DNA of 6,491 nt from Pseudomonadota bacterium (GTDB taxonomy: Bacteria > Myxococcota > UBA9042 > PHBI01): NCBI GenBank assembly GCA_005788935.1, contig SYAK01000083.1, positions 1 to 6,491 on the forward strand, in the 5' to 3' direction. Position numbers and translations under genes: made by a program. The stretch's first letter is position 1; every line of letters begins with the position of its first letter. The notes beneath the pieces were generated by a model. That model was given only the letters and a program-made list of their open reading frames with translations, ran no database searches and was not told the DNA's origin. Below, piece by piece: positions 1-5,920 of this stretch.

Positions 1-1631
1 CGCCGCACGAGCCACGCGCGCGGCCCGCGGTCGACCACCTCGGGCGTCTCCTCGTGCATCACGATGGCCGCGGTGTCGCGATGGCTCTCGACCAGCTCGA
101 CACCCCGCGCGAGCGCGAGCCCGTCCGGGTCTGCCCCGTCCCACCCGAGCGTCAGGAGCATTGGGTCGGGTGGTTCGACGCAACCGATCGCGGCCTCGAG
201 TCGTGCCACATCGGCAAGCGGATGCCCCGCGTCGCTGAGCCACGACGCGAAACGCCGACCGAGCCGCTCCCGCGACGGAGCGCATTCGCATGCAAAGCGC
301 GCAATCAAATCCGCATGGGGCAGCGTCTCGTCGTCGAGGGGCGTCAACTCGCCGGCCGCCTCCAGCAGCGCCACTGTGCGACCGCAGACCGTGCCGAGCC
401 CCGTCCGAAGCGACCTCAGGCCCAGCCCCCGTGGCACCGTCTGCCCAGCGCAATTTGGCAACAGCGTCCCGACCGCAAACATCATGTCGGCGTCCGGCAA
501 CTCGTACTCGGCGTGCAGTGTCTCCCAGTCGGCCATCGTCTGGCCAATGGCCTCCGCGGCCGCTTCGGAGTCTCCCGCCCCGTCCGCCTGACTCGCCGCA
601 GCGAGCCGCACCACGAGTCGGTCGAGGTCCTGCCAGCATTCGCCGTCCGTGTCCGCCGTCACCTGCAGGATCCGCATCCCAAGCTCCGCCGCGACATGTC
701 CGAGCGCGCCTCGCCCAACGCCAGCTGGCAGCGGAGTCCCGTGCAGCACGGCCTCCGCGACAGCCATCACACGCTCGGCCAGGCCCTCGAGCGTCGCATG
801 CCACCCCGCCCGCACCGGGTCGGGCGCGCAGAAACGCGCGATCCAGCTCTGGAATTCCGGCGACCGAAGGCGGGGTGCGTGGGCCCCCGCATAGGCCAGC
901 CCGTCCGCCATCAGATCGAGGCTCCCCCACGGCGTGAAGACCGGTGTCCCGCGCTTCGCCGCCGCGAGCGTCGCGTCCACCTCGCGCCGCAGGAAGTCCA
1001 GCCCATCGGCTAGCCAGCGCGCAGCATCAGCATCGCGGACCGCACCCTCGGGGGGCGCAGGCGCGAAAAACGGCGTCCGCCCTGCGCGTTCGCAGTCGGG
1101 GCACCACCCCGTACCGACGAGACGGGCCGACGCGTGGCGCGGGCACCGATGCAGCCACGCCTCGTCCCAGAAATACCAGAGCGCGACCGGAAGCGCCTCG
1201 GCCAGCCGGGCCGCCAGGGCATGGAACAGCGTCGAGCCTTCCGGGTCCCACGCGAACCCGACAAGCCCGTGCGCCAGCTCATGGGCGGTCCACTTCGAGC
1301 GCTGCCCGGGATGCAGGCTGCCCGTCAGGAGATCGTGCCGAAAGGCCGCATACTTCGGCTCGGGAAGCACACCCCGGTCCCACGCGGGAGGCAGGCCGTC
1401 CACCGAGAGATCCGGGCGATCCTCGGGGAGCCACGTCTCGGGCCACTCCAGCTCGACGCGGGCTTCGTAGTTGAAGAGGTGCAGGCCATGCGCGGCCGCG
1501 AGCCTCCCGACCGAGAGGGCCGCAGGCGACCGCAGCAGGTCCTCGGGCGGGGCTGACGAAATGGGGTTCCCCGCGACAGAAGCCGCGAGGGACGCGAGGT
1601 GTTCGGGCGAAACGGACGTCATGCGATGCAT
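1..1631 (-). CDS. Uncharacterised large protein with HExxH metallopeptidase-like motif (C-terminus cut by window edge)
   Basis: An uninterrupted minus-strand frame of 543 codons with strongly GC-biased third positions; it has no stop before base 1, so the protein is longer than seen. The ATG at 1631 is fixed by an in-frame TAG at 1643-1641, and an AGGG lies 7 nt upstream; ATG 1622 (residue 4) is the only close alternative. Residues 117-121 read HELAH inside WTAHELAHGLVGFAW, the HExxH pattern of zinc metallopeptidases. E145 and E157 downstream could be the third metal ligand. C163, H166, C177 and C180 (LHRCPRH ... GWCPDCERAG) resemble a second small zinc site. The rest (about 190-543) is acidic and helix-rich, with scattered cysteines and no motif I recognise. 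No signal peptide or membrane segment is visible in the part present, so it looks cytoplasmic. The family is unknown to me and peptidase activity is inferred from the motif only. It is divergent from the gene at 1909. Confidence 0.8.
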   Translation of the reverse strand, partial: MHRMTSVSPEHLASLAASVAGNPISSAPPEDLLRSPAALSVGRLAAAHGLHLFNYEARVELEWPETWLPEDRPDLSVDGLPPAWDRGVLPEPKYAAFRHDLLTGSLHPGQRSKWTAHELAHGLVGFAWDPEGSTLFHALAARLAEALPVALWYFWDEAWLHRCPRHASARLVGTGWCPDCERAGRTPFFAPAPPEGAVRDADAARWLADGLDFLRREVDATLAAAKRGTPVFTPWGSLDLMADGLAYAGAHAPRLRSPEFQSWIARFCAPDPVRAGWHATLEGLAERVMAVAEAVLHGTPLPAGVGRGALGHVAAELGMRILQVTADTDGECWQDLDRLVVRLAAASQADGAGDSEAAAEAIGQTMADWETLHAEYELPDADMMFAVGTLLPNCAGQTVPRGLGLRSLRTGLGTVCGRTVALLEAAGELTPLDDETLPHADLIARFACECAPSRERLGRRFASWLSDAGHPLADVARLEAAIGCVEPPDPMLLTLGWDGADPDGLALARGVELVESHRDTAAIVMHEETPEVVDRGPRAWLVR

Positions 1632-1908
1632 GGCGCGGCCCTATCACGACCGGCCGCGAGGATCAGCGTTTTCCGGGACGACGCGTCCCTCGCACCCCCA
1701 TTCGCTCTGTACACACAACAACATTGCAGCCCCCGCGCGTGATGGTCTACCAAAAGGCCGTTCCGTCCACTGGTCAGTGCGGCGAGCGGCGGCGCACTAA
1801 AAAACGTGATGCGCATGTCCGCCGGACCTCGCTGGCTGCGTCTGACCCGTGACCGCCAGACTCCGCGGGTTCTCAGCCCGCCACGCCCCGATGCCCCGAC
1901 GAGGACGC
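1632..1908. other. Divergent intergenic region between the HExxH gene and the HTH gene
   Basis: About 277 bp with no convincing coding frame. The stretch at about 1700-1760 and the run of six A at 1799-1804 are clearly AT-richer than the surroundings, as expected for promoters firing both ways. An inverted repeat, CACTG-GT-CAGTG, lies at 1768-1779. I could not place a convincing -35/-10 pair; the best rightward candidate (TTGCAG 1724-1729 with TCTACC 1746-1751) matches the consensus at only half its positions. Confidence 0.4.
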
Positions 1909-2628
1909 ATGACGCTCCCACCCGAGCCCAGGCCCACCCCAGTCACGCCCCGCCGCCCCGCCGCCCCAGCCACGGCCGCTGTACGCGTCGCGGCGGCGAC
2001 GGCCGACGCCACGCGTCGCCTCCCGTTCCGGAACGCGCTCGAGGCCGGCTTTCCCGAGCCGCTGCTGCGCGCGATCGGCGATATGCTCGAGGCCCACGGG
2101 TCGGACCCCAAGCTGCGCTTCATCACGTTCGCGCGTGCTCCCGAGGCGCCGCTCCGCGCGAGTGAGGCGCGCCTGTCGCACGCCACCGTGCGCGAGGCTC
2201 GGGATCACGCCGCCCGCCTCGGCGTCTGGTCCGTCTATATCCCCCGTCCGCTTCGGGGCTCCCGTCCGGTCATCGACCACGCGGGCATCCACTGGCTCCA
2301 CGGCGCCGGCTTCGCCTCACGCACCATCATGGATCTCTACGGCCTCAGCGCCACCCGGCTGTTCGCGCTGCTCCGCGGCCAACCGCGACCGACCCACCGC
2401 GTGCGGCAGATCCGCGACGCAAGCGGCCACGCCGAGGCCCACGCTGTGGGTCTCGGCTGGTTCGAGCGACACGGACGGACGTCGCCGCCCGACGCGAGCG
2501 CTACGGAGCGGGCCCGGGTGGCGCGCTGCGGCCATGCTCTCATGCGCTTTCGCGAGCATTTCGGCCGTGAACCGCGACGCGGTGGTCTCGCTCCGTCCGA
2601 AGACGCGCCAAGAACGCCCCGGGCTTGA
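1909..2628 (+). CDS. Hypothetical protein with helix-turn-helix-like segment
   Basis: I do not recognise this 239-residue protein. Third-position GC bias is strong from about codon 1 onward. Residues 1-36 are a Pro/Ala/Arg-rich, probably disordered leader. The middle (37-123) looks like a mixed helical domain. Residues 124-158 (HAGIHWLHGAGFASRTIMDL followed by YGLSATRLFALLRG) have the spacing of a helix-turn-helix of the kind in resolvase- or transposase-type DNA-binding domains, with the turn near G132-G134 and a recognition helix starting about S147. The tail (200-239) is Arg-rich and basic. DNA binding is inferred from this segment only. The ATG at 1909 is preferred because codons upstream of it (AGA, CGA, GGA, TCA) look non-coding; GAGGA sits 3 nt before it. 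ATG 1891 or GTG 1849 would lengthen the same frame by 6 or 20 residues. It ends 31 bp before the SDR gene on the same strand, so the two could share a transcript. Confidence 0.65.
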   Translation: MTLPPEPRPTPVTPRRPAAPATAAVRVAAATADATRRLPFRNALEAGFPEPLLRAIGDMLEAHGSDPKLRFITFARAPEAPLRASEARLSHATVREARDHAARLGVWSVYIPRPLRGSRPVIDHAGIHWLHGAGFASRTIMDLYGLSATRLFALLRGQPRPTHRVRQIRDASGHAEAHAVGLGWFERHGRTSPPDASATERARVARCGHALMRFREHFGREPRRGGLAPSEDAPRTPRA

Positions 2629-2659
2629 TCGCGGGGCCACCCGCGGCTAAGAGCGACCC

Positions 2660-3574
2660 ATGGACAGCTCCCCCACACGCTATCGCTCCGTCTTCGCGCC
2701 CGACCTCTTCGCGGGCGAGACGGCCCTCGTCACAGGCGGTGGGACCGGCATCGGACGCTGTATTGCCCACGAGCTGGCGAGCCTCGGCGCGCGCGTCATC
2801 GTCGCTGGCCGCCGCCCCGAGCCGCTCGCGAAGGTCGTGACGGAAATCACCGACGACGGCGGTCAATCGGTCGCGTGGCCGCTCAACATACGCGACGAAG
2901 ACGCTGTCGCCCAGCGAATCACGGAACTCTGGGCTGCGCACGGCCCGATCCGGTTGCTGGTCAATAACGCTGGGGGCCAGTTTGCGTCGCCAGCGGCCGC
3001 CATCAAGCCCAAGGGCTGGCGTGCGGTCATCGACACCAACCTCAACGGGACCTGGTTCGTATCACAGGCTGTTTATCATGCTGGCATGTCACGCGCCGGT
3101 GGTTCGATTGTCAATATCGTTGCAGACATGTGGAACGGGTTTCCGGGCATGGCCCACACCGGCGCCGCCCGCGCGGCGGTCGTCAACCTGACGCAGACCC
3201 TCGCCATCGAGTGGGCCCCGGCTGGCGTGCGCGTCAACGCGGTCGCCCCGGGCTTCATCCTCTCAAGCGGTCTCGCCAACTACCCAGCCCCCGTGGCGGC
3301 GATGGCGCGCAGCATCTTTACGCGAAACCCGAGCGCACGGCCCGGGACCGAGAGCGAGGTGAGCGCCGCGGTGGCCTTCCTGCTTTCGCGCGGAGCCGCC
3401 TACATCACGGGCGCCACGCTCAGGGTCGACGGCGCCAGCTCGCTGCGCAAGGACCCCCTGGTGCCCCACGTCGACCACCAGCGCCTCACCCCCTACACCG
3501 GCTTCCACCGACCGACCGACCTGCCCGAGACCTTCGCCGATCTCGCTCCCACCCGCGGCAAGGAGTCCGGCTGA
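2660..3574 (+). CDS. SDR-family NADP(H)-dependent trans-2-enoyl-CoA reductase-like protein (PECR type)
   Basis: The 304-residue protein is a classical-length short-chain dehydrogenase. The Rossmann cofactor motif TGGGTGIG is at 25-32, a basic GRR follows strand 2 (50-52; favours NADPH), NNAG is at 102-105 and the structural Asn is N127 in TNLNG. As I recall the sequence of human peroxisomal trans-2-enoyl-CoA reductase (PECR, 303 aa), the match runs end to end: a similar leader before the cofactor motif, then GGQFxSPA, KGWxAV, GSIVNI, GFP-x2-xH(S/T)GAARA, VNxVAPG and a C-terminal tail after the last strand. This supports the ATG at 2660. As in PECR, the usual SDR catalytic set is altered: V154/A155 at the Ser position, T167 at the Tyr position and R171 at the Lys position. 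The predicted role is NADPH-dependent reduction of a 2-enoyl-CoA in fatty-acyl metabolism in the cytoplasm; the substrate is inferred. Its stop lies 1 bp before the Rrf2 gene, so the two are almost certainly co-transcribed. A different enoyl or 2,4-dienoyl substrate is possible. Confidence 0.87.
   Translation: MDSSPTRYRSVFAPDLFAGETALVTGGGTGIGRCIAHELASLGARVIVAGRRPEPLAKVVTEITDDGGQSVAWPLNIRDEDAVAQRITELWAAHGPIRLLVNNAGGQFASPAAAIKPKGWRAVIDTNLNGTWFVSQAVYHAGMSRAGGSIVNIVADMWNGFPGMAHTGAARAAVVNLTQTLAIEWAPAGVRVNAVAPGFILSSGLANYPAPVAAMARSIFTRNPSARPGTESEVSAAVAFLLSRGAAYITGATLRVDGASSLRKDPLVPHVDHQRLTPYTGFHRPTDLPETFADLAPTRGKESG
3560..3565 (+). promoter_or_regulatory. Ribosome binding site of the Rrf2 gene, inside the SDR 3' end
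   Basis: AAGGAG lies 10 nt before the ATG at 3576, within the last codons of the SDR gene. It supports this start and translation of the regulator from the SDR transcript. Confidence 0.6.
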
Positions 3575-3575
3575 G

Positions 3576-4079
3576 ATGTTGCGCCTCAACAAGAAGACCG
3601 AGTACGCGCTGCTCGCCCTTCGCGTCATGGGGCTCTCGACGGCGGCCCCGACCCTCGACCTCGCCGCGGCGACCCCCGAAACGGCCCCGCTCGTGACGGC
3701 GTCCGAAATTGCGCGGCGCTACCGCATCCCGGAGATGCTGCTGTCGAAGGTCCTCCAACGCCTCAAGAAGGCAGGCCTCGTCGAGGCCGCCAAGGGCAGC
3801 GGCGGCGGGTACCGGCTGGCCCGTCCGCTCGAGACGGTCTCGCTCGCCGAGCTGATCAGCCTCTTCGAAGACGAGGTGGCGCTCGTCGAGTGCCAAGGGG
3901 CCGAGCAGCGCTGTGCCCAGGAAGCCCTCTGCGACATCCGCGAGCCGCTCGCTGTCCTCGGCGAGGCGCTGATGGAGCCGCTCCGCGCGCTGAGCGTCCG
4001 TGACCTCTTCGAGCGCCGCCCCGTGACCGTGGCGAGCCGCCCGCGCCGCGCGCCGCTGTTCCGGATCCTGCAGCACTGA
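3576..4079 (+). CDS. Rrf2-family transcriptional regulator, possible Fe-S cluster binder
   Basis: The 167-residue protein begins MLRLNKKTEYALLALRVM, the standard N-terminal helix of Rrf2/IscR-type regulators, which fixes the start. The winged helix-turn-helix follows: TASEIARRYRIPEMLLSKVL (41-60) is the HTH, and GSGGGYRLARP (74-84) is the wing with the family's Gly-rich turn. The helix AELISLFE (91-98) is typical of the dimerisation part. Cysteines C106, C113 and C119 form C-x6-C-x5-C, close to the C-x5-C-x5-C that ligates the 2Fe-2S cluster in IscR, so an iron-sulfur or redox-sensing role is likely but not proven. About 14 extra residues (roughly 22-37, Ala/Thr/Pro-rich) separate helix 1 from the HTH, longer than usual for the family. 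The C-terminal 20 residues are basic. It follows the SDR gene by 1 bp and probably regulates that operon, itself, or Fe-S/redox genes elsewhere. Target genes cannot be read from the window. Confidence 0.9.
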   Translation: MLRLNKKTEYALLALRVMGLSTAAPTLDLAAATPETAPLVTASEIARRYRIPEMLLSKVLQRLKKAGLVEAAKGSGGGYRLARPLETVSLAELISLFEDEVALVECQGAEQRCAQEALCDIREPLAVLGEALMEPLRALSVRDLFERRPVTVASRPRRAPLFRILQH

Positions 4080-4082
4080 CCG

Positions 4083-4096
4083 GCGCCGTCAGGCGC
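4083..4096. terminator. Short GC hairpin between convergent genes (weak terminator candidate)
   Basis: GCGCC-GTCA-GGCGC gives a 5-bp all-GC stem with a 4-nt loop, just after the Rrf2 stop and covering the stop codon of the esterase gene. There is no T-tract on either strand, so intrinsic termination would be weak; it is the only stem seen in the 9-bp gap. Confidence 0.25.
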
Positions 4097-5081
4097 GACC
4101 CGCGGCCCACGCCCGCCCGAAGAAGAACTGGAACGGGACGTGGATGCGCCCCGCCCACGACCCTTCGTTATGCAGCCCCTCGGGGAAGCTGAACTGCAGC
4201 AGGTCGTCACCCAGGCGAAACCCCCGGGCGACCAGCAGGTCGCGCATCGCGTTCGTCGCGTCGAAGTTGTCGCGCGGCCAGCCGCTGTCGAGATACAGGC
4301 GGATGCTGCGTCGTGGTTCCCGTGCGATGCGGTCGAACAGGTCATCCTGGTAACCAAACGTGCTCGACAGGCAGGCCGCCCCGCCGAAGACCTCCGGGTA
4401 GGTCCACGCGAGGTGCAGCGACACGACCCCACCGAGCGACGACCCCATCACGACAGTCTCTTGTGGTCGCGTCCTCGTCCGCCAGTTCGCGTCGATGAAT
4501 GGCTTCAGCGTCTCCGCGAGATAGCGTCCGTAGGCCGCATAGCCTGGCGCGGTGTAATCCGACACGCGGTCGTTCGGCGTGATGCCGACCACAATCACCT
4601 TGCGCACCGCGTTCATCCGCTCGAGCCGCCCGAGCGTCTCGTCCACCTGCCACTCGCGCCCGCCGAAGGCCTCCTCGGGGTTGAACAGGTTCCGCCCGTC
4701 CTGCATGTAAAGCACCGGGTAGCGACGCAGCGTGTTCTCGGAGTAGCCCGGCGGCGTGTAGACACGGACGGCGTGTGAGCGCCCGTGACCCGCTACGTGC
4801 AGGACCTCGCTCACTTCTCCGGCCTCGTCGGCAAAGAAATACGGATAGACGTCCGGGTCCGGGTCATGCGCGCTGATCACGTAGTTCGCGCCACGGCTCC
4901 AGTGGTCGCCGTCCTCACGCCGCAGCACGGGCTTGAACTCGACATTCAGCCCCGCGACCTCCACGTCGAAGCTCGCGCACCCGCCGTCGTGCACGGTCGA
5001 AACGAGATCCTGCTCCCAGTCCCGCGACGTCCGAAGCACGAGACGCCCGTCTGCCACTGGGTAACGCACGGTGATCCGCAT
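4089..5081 (-). CDS. Alpha/beta-hydrolase, esterase D / enterochelin esterase-like family
   Basis: The 330-residue protein has two parts. Residues 1-95 are strand-rich (RITVRYPVADGRLVLRTSRD...), resembling the small beta-sandwich, CBM-like domain often placed before this hydrolase fold. Residues 100-325 form the esterase domain (Pfam Esterase, PF00756, by recognition): VRVYTPPGY (106-113), YPVLYMQDGRNLF (121-133), EWQVDETL (143-150), IVVGI (163-167), then the nucleophile elbow GSSLGG (213-218) with S215 as predicted nucleophile. D265 (LYLDSGW) is the probable acid and H304 (EGLHNEGSW) the catalytic His. It should hydrolyse an ester bond in the cytoplasm, since no signal peptide is visible; the substrate is unknown. 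The start at ATG 5081 is chosen because AGGAGG lies 10 nt upstream and the domain begins there; an in-frame ATG at 5291 would add 70 residues of Arg-rich, non-coding-like sequence. The gene is convergent with the Rrf2 gene. Confidence 0.88.
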   Translation of the reverse strand: MRITVRYPVADGRLVLRTSRDWEQDLVSTVHDGGCASFDVEVAGLNVEFKPVLRREDGDHWSRGANYVISAHDPDPDVYPYFFADEAGEVSEVLHVAGHGRSHAVRVYTPPGYSENTLRRYPVLYMQDGRNLFNPEEAFGGREWQVDETLGRLERMNAVRKVIVVGITPNDRVSDYTAPGYAAYGRYLAETLKPFIDANWRTRTRPQETVVMGSSLGGVVSLHLAWTYPEVFGGAACLSSTFGYQDDLFDRIAREPRRSIRLYLDSGWPRDNFDATNAMRDLLVARGFRLGDDLLQFSFPEGLHNEGSWAGRIHVPFQFFFGRAWAAGRA

Positions 5082-5091
5082 GAAGAAACCC

Positions 5092-5097
5092 CCTCCT
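5092..5097 (-). promoter_or_regulatory. Ribosome binding site of the esterase gene
   Basis: On the minus strand AGGAGG (continuing into GGG) stands 10 nt before the ATG at 5081. It decides between this start and the longer frame opening at 5291. Confidence 0.7.
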
Positions 5098-5110
5098 GAC
5101 CATTCCTCGC

Positions 5111-5123
5111 GCATGGTCCATGC
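5111..5123. repeat. Perfect inverted repeat in the esterase leader (operator candidate)
   Basis: GCATGG-T-CCATGC is a perfect 13-nt palindrome with a single central base, about 30 bp upstream of the esterase start and 14 bp from its ribosome binding site. The position suits a repressor site or a small leader hairpin; no binding protein is identified. Confidence 0.35.
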
Positions 5124-5130
5124 CTTCGAT

Positions 5131-5149
5131 GCAACCGGAACGCAACCGG
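5131..5149. repeat. Tandem direct repeat GCAACCGG, 11-bp period, in the divergent control region
   Basis: GCAACCGG occurs at 5131-5138 and again at 5142-5149, so copies are one DNA turn apart. They are flanked by the inverted pair CGATGC (5128-5133) and GCATCG (5154-5159). This could be an activator or repressor site upstream of the esterase gene; chance similarity in GC-rich DNA is possible. Confidence 0.3.
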
Positions 5150-5271
5150 TCCCGCATCGCTCCACGTCCTGGGCCACCTCGCGCGGCCGGAGCGGTCGCC
5201 TCGGGTCGGGTCGCGAGGAAGACGCGCCCGCGAATCTGACACCCGGGCGACCGACATTGCGGCAGGGCCCA

Positions 5272-5301
5272 TTGACCCGCCGCATGCGCACGTGCTCTAG
5301 T
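5272..5301 (+). promoter_or_regulatory. Candidate sigma70 promoter for the PAS-MCP operon
   Basis: TTGACC (5272-5277, five of six consensus bases) is followed after 18 bp by TCTAGT (5296-5301, four of six). Transcription from here would give a leader of roughly 65 nt before the ATG at 5372. It is the best rightward promoter I find in the 290-bp gap at 5082-5371. Confidence 0.4.
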
Positions 5302-5371
5302 CGCGCCGCTTTGGGTTCCAGCGCGGCACGTACGCCGCTTCCGTCGCCCCAGTGAGCCCCGTGAGGTAGAC

Positions 5372-5920
5372 ATGGCGAGACGAGATCAGACGCCCCGCAG
5401 CGGGCGGGAGCGCACCTTCGAGGACGACGAGGTCCTCACCAGCAAGACCGACACGCGCGGCGTCATCACGTACGCCAACGACGACTTCTGCCGCGTCGCC
5501 GGCTACGAGTACGCCGAGCTGCACGGCGCGCCGCACAGCCTCATCCGGCACCCCGAAATGCCGCGATGCATCTTCAACCTGATGTGGAAGACGCTGAAGG
5601 ACGGTCGCGAGTTCTTCGGCTACGTCGTCAATCGCTGCAAGAACGGCGACCATTACTGGGTGCTCGCCCACGTCGTCCCCGACCTCGACCCCGAGTCCCG
5701 CGAGGTCCTGGGCTTCCACTCGACCCGGCGCTGCCCGAGCCGTCAGGGCGTCGCGATGGCTCAGGATCTGTACGACGAGCTGCGCGAGGTCGAGCGCCGC
5801 GTCCCGCGCGAGCGCCAGGTCGACGCCGGCACCGCCGCCATGCACGAGATGCTCGCGGCTGAGCACATGACCTACGAAGAGTGGATCTTCAGCAAGATCA
5901 ACAAGTGGGAGGCAGTGTGA
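5372..5920 (+). CDS. Stand-alone Aer/CetB-like PAS redox (energy) sensor protein
   Basis: The 182-residue protein is a single PAS domain (about 20-125) plus a helical tail. It closely resembles the N-terminal FAD-binding PAS domain of E. coli Aer as I recall it: VLTSKTDTRGVITYANDDF, GYEYAELHGAPHSLIRHPEM, MWKTLKDG and KNGDHYWV line up in order without gaps of note. The Aer residues tied to FAD binding have counterparts N36, R59, H60 and W72; Aer D60 is E62 here. Unlike Aer it has no membrane anchor, HAMP or signalling domain; residues 126-182 form an amphipathic, charged helix region suited to docking a partner. GAGG stands 7 nt before the ATG at 5372. The stop overlaps the start of the chemotaxis transducer gene, so the two are translationally coupled and probably form one receptor, as CetB and CetA do in Campylobacter. 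FAD rather than another cofactor is inferred from Aer similarity. Confidence 0.9.
   Translation: MARRDQTPRSGRERTFEDDEVLTSKTDTRGVITYANDDFCRVAGYEYAELHGAPHSLIRHPEMPRCIFNLMWKTLKDGREFFGYVVNRCKNGDHYWVLAHVVPDLDPESREVLGFHSTRRCPSRQGVAMAQDLYDELREVERRVPRERQVDAGTAAMHEMLAAEHMTYEEWIFSKINKWEAV
5907..5912 (+). promoter_or_regulatory. Ribosome binding site fixing the GTG start of the transducer gene
   Basis: GGGAGG ends 4 nt before GTG 5917-5919, which overlaps the PAS gene stop as GTGA. This is a typical coupled start and the only well-placed one at the head of the frame. Confidence 0.65.

Noticed and set aside
54..1013. Long plus-strand open frame of 319 codons, and overlapping ones at 64-591 and 290-937
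   Set aside because: They lie opposite the minus-strand HExxH gene, are rich in Arg, Pro and Ser with no domain pattern, and lack third-position GC bias; they arise from the high GC content.
1724..1751. Possible rightward promoter TTGCAG-N16-TCTACC
   Set aside because: Only three of six bases match the consensus in each box; not better than chance.
3486..4076. Minus-strand frame of 196 codons and another at 3719-4432 opposite the Rrf2 gene
   Set aside because: The plus strand encodes a clear Rrf2 protein here; the antisense products are low-complexity, and 3719-4432 also runs across the end of the esterase gene in another frame.
4140..4778. Plus-strand frame of 212 codons inside the esterase gene
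   Set aside because: The minus strand carries the conserved esterase motifs; this frame is its antisense shadow.
5082..5291. N-terminal extension of the esterase from ATG 5291
   Set aside because: The added 70 residues have poor codon bias and no domain, while a strong AGGAGG precedes the ATG at 5081.
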